Below, piece by piece: positions 21,153 through 24,424 of a DNA stretch of 24,424 nucleotides. Source of the stretch: JBKEDC01 sp047975205 (GTDB lineage Bacteria; Bacteroidota; Bacteroidia; Bacteroidales; Prolixibacteraceae). Below the pieces are notes generated by a model. It searched no databases. It saw nothing but the letters and a program-made list of their open reading frames with translations, and was not told the origin of the DNA. The stretch's first letter is position 1; each line of letters begins with the position of its first letter. The stretch covers positions 1 to 24,424 of the forward strand of contig JBKEDC010000014.1 of assembly GCA_047975205.1 (NCBI GenBank), written 5' to 3'. The translations under genes and the position numbers were made by a program.

Positions 21153-22484
21153 ATGATAGAACATACTAAGAAATATTTATTGCTAATCATTTGCTTGCTG
21201 CCTTTCGCATCTGGCATGAATGCGCAGGCTCAATCATGCTTTGCACGCGTTAGTGTAAGTCCTCGGCAAGGAGTGGTTCGGCAACCATTTAAGATGACTA
21301 TTTCAGTCTATACTTCAACGTGGTTCACAGCTCCGTTGCAATTCCAAAATTTACAAGTTGATAATGCATTCATATTGCCGTACACACGCACTACTCCAAG
21401 CACGAATTACATCAATCATGAAAAATATGCCACACTTACCTTTTATTATGTGATTTATCCCTTTGCCGAAGGTGAGTTTGTAATACCTTCATTAGCCATA
21501 ACGGCAACAACACCTCCCGAAGGCGATTATAAGGGAGTTTCTGTGGAAATACACACAAAACAGCAAAAGATAAAAGTTCAGGCCGTGCCCAAGTTAGATG
21601 ATACCGATGTTTGGAATGTGGCAAGCAATATGCAACTCGCCGAAAAATGGGATAAAGATTTGCATCGGGTAAAGGTGGGAGATGTAGTTAACAGAACAGT
21701 AAAACAATATGCAGCCGGCACTTTGCCAAACTTTATAAGTATAGTAGATTTCGAATCAATGGCCGGCGTAAGCATGTATTCAACGGAACCTCAGTTTAAA
21801 GAACGACGGACAGAAAATTCTATCAATGGAGAACTTACACAGCACACATCTTATTTATTTGAAAAAGAGGGAACGGTAATTATGCCGGAGCAAAAGGTGT
21901 ATTGGTATAATCCGAATACCAAGAAAATATATAAACGAAGTCTGCCCGAGCAAACTATTCAAGTGCAAGCCAATCCGAATTTAGGCATGCTGACCAGCTT
22001 AAAAGATTCATTAGATACCTTGAATGCCAAACATAAGGCCGCCGATTCTCAGAAAAAAAAGCTGCCATGGAAACGAATAGTTTTGATTACTATACTATCG
22101 GGTTTAGTGCTATATTATATGGTGAAGAAGTTAATAAAATTGGCTCACTATGTAATGATACGCCGAAGAAAATACCTACATAGCGAAAAATATAAGAAGC
22201 GTTGTTTTTATGGCAGTTTAAGATTTCGAAATAGAAAGAAGAGCATCCATGCTCTTTATTGTTGGTTCGATGCCTATCGCATGGAAGAAAAACCGACAGG
22301 AGCAGATATATCATCATTATTACCATTGGAAAGTCGGAATGCTCTTGCAGAATTGTTGCAATCGGAAGAAAAAGATTTATCCAAACAAGAAGTGCAATTT
22401 TTGAGAAGAGTAGGGGAAAGCATTACGGTAGCAAATAGTGATATTAATGGAAAAAGAGAAAAAACGCTTAATCCGGTAAAGTAA
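21153..22484 (+). CDS. batD: BatD, secreted/membrane-anchored oxygen tolerance protein
   Basis: From the ATG at 21153 the protein has 443 residues: a signal peptide KKYLLLIICLLPFASGMNAQ, beta-rich repeats beginning CFARVSVSPRQGVVRQPFK, and one C-terminal membrane helix (RIVLITILSGLVLYYMV), then a basic cytosolic tail. This is the BatD plan, with most of the protein in the periplasm. The open frame extends to a TTG at 21135 inside batB, but the ATG is better placed directly before the signal peptide and 12 bases after the batB stop codon. BatD is the last Bat gene here; no BatE gene follows. Confidence 0.9.
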   Translation: MIEHTKKYLLLIICLLPFASGMNAQAQSCFARVSVSPRQGVVRQPFKMTISVYTSTWFTAPLQFQNLQVDNAFILPYTRTTPSTNYINHEKYATLTFYYVIYPFAEGEFVIPSLAITATTPPEGDYKGVSVEIHTKQQKIKVQAVPKLDDTDVWNVASNMQLAEKWDKDLHRVKVGDVVNRTVKQYAAGTLPNFISIVDFESMAGVSMYSTEPQFKERRTENSINGELTQHTSYLFEKEGTVIMPEQKVYWYNPNTKKIYKRSLPEQTIQVQANPNLGMLTSLKDSLDTLNAKHKAADSQKKKLPWKRIVLITILSGLVLYYMVKKLIKLAHYVMIRRRKYLHSEKYKKRCFYGSLRFRNRKKSIHALYCWFDAYRMEEKPTGADISSLLPLESRNALAELLQSEEKDLSKQEVQFLRRVGESITVANSDINGKREKTLNPVK

Positions 22485-22821
22485 CTTATCTTCAATTAAT
22501 TAGTTATATTTAGGCTGTTTTCATATAAAATGAAAGACCGAATTTTAAATAAAAGACGTTATATTTTATAATGGATAGCTGTAATTATTGCTAGCTGAAC
22601 ACTTCCTTTGGTGAGAATTGAATGAAATACGCATAATTTCGTTCAATCTCAACAATTAAATGATGCTCATAGGCTACTAGGTAGTCAAAACTCATTACAT
22701 AATGATGGTTAATACCGGTTGAATAAATTTCATTTGTATCTATAGGTTTTTGAAACAAAAATAAACACTTATTTGCAGGTATCGTTATTTATTGCTCATG
22801 CTAATTTTAAAAGCATGAATT
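22485..22821. other. Gene-free interval between batD and the lipoprotein gene
   Basis: No coding frame is apparent. It contains a 15-bp interrupted hairpin at 22613-22650, and TAGCTG-like words near 22575 and 22591. I see no convincing promoter for the lipoprotein gene; the TTTTTG at 22747 and ATTTG at 22771 are spaced too closely for the consensus. Confidence 0.5.
22613..22650. terminator. Hairpin downstream of the Bat operon, possible terminator
   Basis: ATTGAATGAAAT (22617-22628) pairs with ATTTCGTTCAAT (22636-22647) with one G-U pair. One bulged A and GAG/CTC (22613-22615 with 22648-22650) extend it. No T-run follows and it is 128 bases after batD, so termination is uncertain. Confidence 0.4.
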
Positions 22822-23601
22822 ATGAAAGCAATTAAAAGAGAGTTTAGCGTATGGGCAATGCGAGTTGCCTTCGCGGTAAGTGTTGTAACTTTTGTATCTT
22901 GTGAGAAGGAAGATCTTAGTAGTGAGGTAAAAGTTAAGGCAGATGTTGAGACTATTTCCACAGTGATTGAAGGCTCAGATGTTACTTTGGAAGCAGCATT
23001 GTTAGCTCCTCAGCAGTTGAGTGATGACGAGATGGTCAAGGTGTTTAGTGAGAAGTTAAAAATGGACGGAGTATCGGTTGACGGTGGTTTTAACGAACGC
23101 TCGGCGAAGGTATCTCAATCCATGTCGGGAGAGTACAAGGCATTTAAACAAAATGTTTATACCCCTAAGGAATTTGCAACAAAAGGAGTCTATGTAATAC
23201 ATTTGCAAGCATTGAATGATGAGCTGTTACAGTCTGTAATTTTAACCAATAATGAAAAACAATCGTTAGTTAATGAGATAGCATTAATGACAAGTCTCGT
23301 TGATTGGATGGAGCAGAAGAACGAAGAGAATCAATGGGTGAAAAGAAAGAATAATGTTGCTAATGATGCTCAGAATGTTCAACCAGGAGACTCAAATAAC
23401 CTAGGTTGGTGGGATTCATGGGGAAAATGTGCTGCGGGCATCGTGTGTGGCATTGGTTCCGGTGGACTTGGAGGGGCAGTTGTTGGTGGAGCAGGCTGTA
23501 CTGTAGTGCTCCCAATAATTGGAACAGTTGCCTGTGGAGTTGTAGGAGGAGTAATTGGAGGTGTGTCTGGTGGTCTTTTAGGGGCTGTAGTAGGCTGTTG
23601 A
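22822..23601 (+). CDS. Lipoprotein with glycine-zipper, cysteine-containing bacteriocin-like C-terminus
   Basis: The 259-residue protein starts MKAIKREFSVWAMRVAFAV and has a lipobox VTFVSC with Cys27 as the likely lipidated residue, followed by an acidic linker. Residues 35-190 are polar, helical and unrecognised. From residue 195 the composition changes sharply: GWWDSWGKCAAGIVCG, then GGLGGAVVGGAGCTVVLPII and repeated GGV/GGL steps ending in a terminal Cys259. This tail of about 65 residues has five cysteines (203, 209, 226, 238, 259) and dense G-x3-G spacing, as in glycine-zipper membrane helices and class II/halocin-C8-like bacteriocins. It has no lysines after the first few residues. Function is unknown; a toxin precursor, a surface antigen or an envelope lipoprotein are all possible. 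Two small membrane protein genes follow. Confidence 0.75.
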   Translation: MKAIKREFSVWAMRVAFAVSVVTFVSCEKEDLSSEVKVKADVETISTVIEGSDVTLEAALLAPQQLSDDEMVKVFSEKLKMDGVSVDGGFNERSAKVSQSMSGEYKAFKQNVYTPKEFATKGVYVIHLQALNDELLQSVILTNNEKQSLVNEIALMTSLVDWMEQKNEENQWVKRKNNVANDAQNVQPGDSNNLGWWDSWGKCAAGIVCGIGSGGLGGAVVGGAGCTVVLPIIGTVACGVVGGVIGGVSGGLLGAVVGC

Positions 23602-23616
23602 TTAATATTAAATCGT

Positions 23617-24054
23617 TTGAATACGAAGTTGTTAAGAATAATTGGAGTATCTATCTTGACATTGATGTTTGTTTTCTACAGTATCATTATATTGTACAGA
23701 ACACTTATAAATGCTCCGGAATTGTATACCGTAATTGATAAATTCTGTGCGGTTCTAAGTGTGGTAGTATTTGGTTTTGGACTTGTTTCACTGACTAAGG
23801 TGCAGACAGCAGCCAATGCAGAGTCGGCACTTAAGTACAGGAAGCATAGTAGGCTAGCTTTTATATTAACGATGTTTTTGTTCACTCTATATCAGTTAGC
23901 AGATATTCTTCTGTGCGAAAATCCGGAAACATGGCAAGTAGCAGCATCTAGCATTGCTGCAACAGTATTTTGTTTGTTCTTTTTATTGTCGCTACGAGCG
24001 TTGTGGCTAGAAAGGCTAGAAGAAAAAAGACGGAAAAAGAAGTATATTTTGTAG
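23617..24054 (+). CDS. Four-span membrane protein next to the glycine-zipper lipoprotein
   Basis: The frame encodes about 145 residues with four hydrophobic segments (about 5-27, 43-59, 80-99, 109-131) and a basic tail RLEEKRRKKKYIL. I do not recognise a family. It lies in the same reading frame as the lipoprotein, 15 bases after its TGA, and has no ATG near the front; TTG at 23617 is the best start, with a first ATG only at 23665 inside helix 1. The short gap suggests co-transcription and coupled translation. Size and topology resemble immunity or transport accessory proteins of small toxin loci, but this is inference from context only. Confidence 0.7.
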   Translation: MNTKLLRIIGVSILTLMFVFYSIIILYRTLINAPELYTVIDKFCAVLSVVVFGFGLVSLTKVQTAANAESALKYRKHSRLAFILTMFLFTLYQLADILLCENPETWQVAASSIAATVFCLFFLLSLRALWLERLEEKRRKKKYIL

Positions 24055-24056
24055 CA

Positions 24057-24194
24057 ATGATTACCCTATCTCTAATTGCAATTGCTATTGGAGAGCTAAT
24101 TCACAATGCCGTGTTTTTCAATGGTGGGATAGGCTTGTTCTTTGCGGGAATAGGTGGGCTTATAGCAATGCGCGTAAAACGAAATATAAAATAA
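24057..24194 (+). CDS. 45-residue two-span membrane protein
   Basis: The ATG at 24057 is 2 bases after the preceding stop codon, and the frame encodes MITLSLIAIAIGELIHNAVF, then FNGGIGLFFAGIGGLIAMRV and KRNIK. It has two hydrophobic segments with a basic end. The frame is open further upstream to 23970, but that part overlaps the previous gene and reads as its shadow. No family is recognised. Tight spacing suggests it is the third gene of the lipoprotein transcript. Confidence 0.6.
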   Translation: MITLSLIAIAIGELIHNAVFFNGGIGLFFAGIGGLIAMRVKRNIK

Positions 24195-24389
24195 TGCGAT
24201 ACTGTATAATGGTTTGCCAATTATAATAGTCAACAAATCTTTATGCATTAAAAGAAGCAGGGCAGAGTTCAACGTATGACTAGGTTTTGCACTCCGCACT
24301 TCAAAAAAAACTTTTCTCCTGCAACTCCTTTGCATAGAGCCATTAAGCCATATTCTTTTCGGAAGGTAATAAAAAAGATTCTGTTTTCA

Positions 24390-24420
24390 CTTGCAGGATT
24401 TAGAAGTATGCTTACCTTTG
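24390..24420 (+). promoter_or_regulatory. Bacteroidetes-type promoter facing out of the window
   Basis: CTTG (24390-24393), 19 bases, TACCTTTG (24413-24420) match TTTG-N19-TAnnTTTG with one mismatch. It should drive a gene beginning just beyond the right edge. The 195 bases before it, after the last membrane protein, hold no gene I can support. Confidence 0.6.
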
Positions 24421-24424
24421 CAAC

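Noticed and set aside
23406..23738. 110-codon open frame across the end of the lipoprotein gene
   Set aside because: It is the plus-one shadow of the glycine-rich tail, giving a Trp/Cys/Ser-rich sequence with no sensible start.
23970..24056. Upstream extension of the 45-residue membrane protein
   Set aside because: This part overlaps the preceding gene in another frame; the ATG at 24057, 2 bases after the stop codon, is better placed.

Overview
The window looks like a chromosomal segment of a Bacteroidetes bacterium, most likely order Bacteroidales. The evidence is a BatA-D aerotolerance operon, a split biotin-dependent propionyl-CoA carboxylase, sucCD, a cytochrome bd operon preceded by a DUF4492 gene, class III ribonucleotide reductase, AT-rich leaders without clear Shine-Dalgarno sites, and several promoters of the Bacteroidetes type (TTTG-like box, about 19 bases, TAnnTTTG). 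I see no rRNA, tRNA, CRISPR array or intact insertion sequence.

Layout. Positions 1-930 (+) hold the end of a GH43 arabinanase gene, its terminator, and a broken alpha-L-rhamnosidase gene that keeps its promoter and lipoprotein leader but has an early frameshift and has lost most of its body. Positions 992-3024 (-) are sucC-sucD. Positions 3132-4726 (+) are a sugar-kinase/RapZ-C fusion gene followed by a 40-residue zinc-ribbon-like protein. Positions 4787-7843 (-) are a cytochrome bd operon: DUF4492, cydA, cydB and a 35-residue single-span ORF. An 18-bp perfect hairpin separates these two convergent units. Positions 7934-8807 have no gene: 84-bp tandem repeats, a nested hairpin, a promoter and a complete cobalamin riboswitch leading into nrdD-nrdG (8808-11508, +). 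Positions 11695-15292 (+) encode a three-subunit acyl-CoA (propionyl-CoA) carboxylase. Positions 15343-15946 carry no gene but contain a striking group of 14-bp palindromes. Positions 16093-22484 (+) are a Bat operon (MoxR ATPase, DUF58, DUF4381, BatA, a fused BatB-BatC, BatD). Positions 22822-24194 (+) are a lipoprotein with a glycine-zipper, cysteine-containing, bacteriocin-like C-terminus, followed closely by two small membrane proteins. A promoter at the right edge faces out of the window.

How it fits together. SucCD and the carboxylase both belong to the propionate/succinate arm of Bacteroidales metabolism, whose mutase (not in this window) needs adenosylcobalamin. The same vitamin appears to control nrdDG through the riboswitch, presumably because the cell also has a B12-dependent class II reductase elsewhere (inference). 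Cytochrome bd and the Bat proteins relate to life at the oxygen boundary. The strongest leads are the B12 riboswitch on a class III reductase, the bacteriocin-like lipoprotein with two membrane partners, the palindrome island, the kinase-RapZ fusion and the candidate third bd-oxidase subunit.
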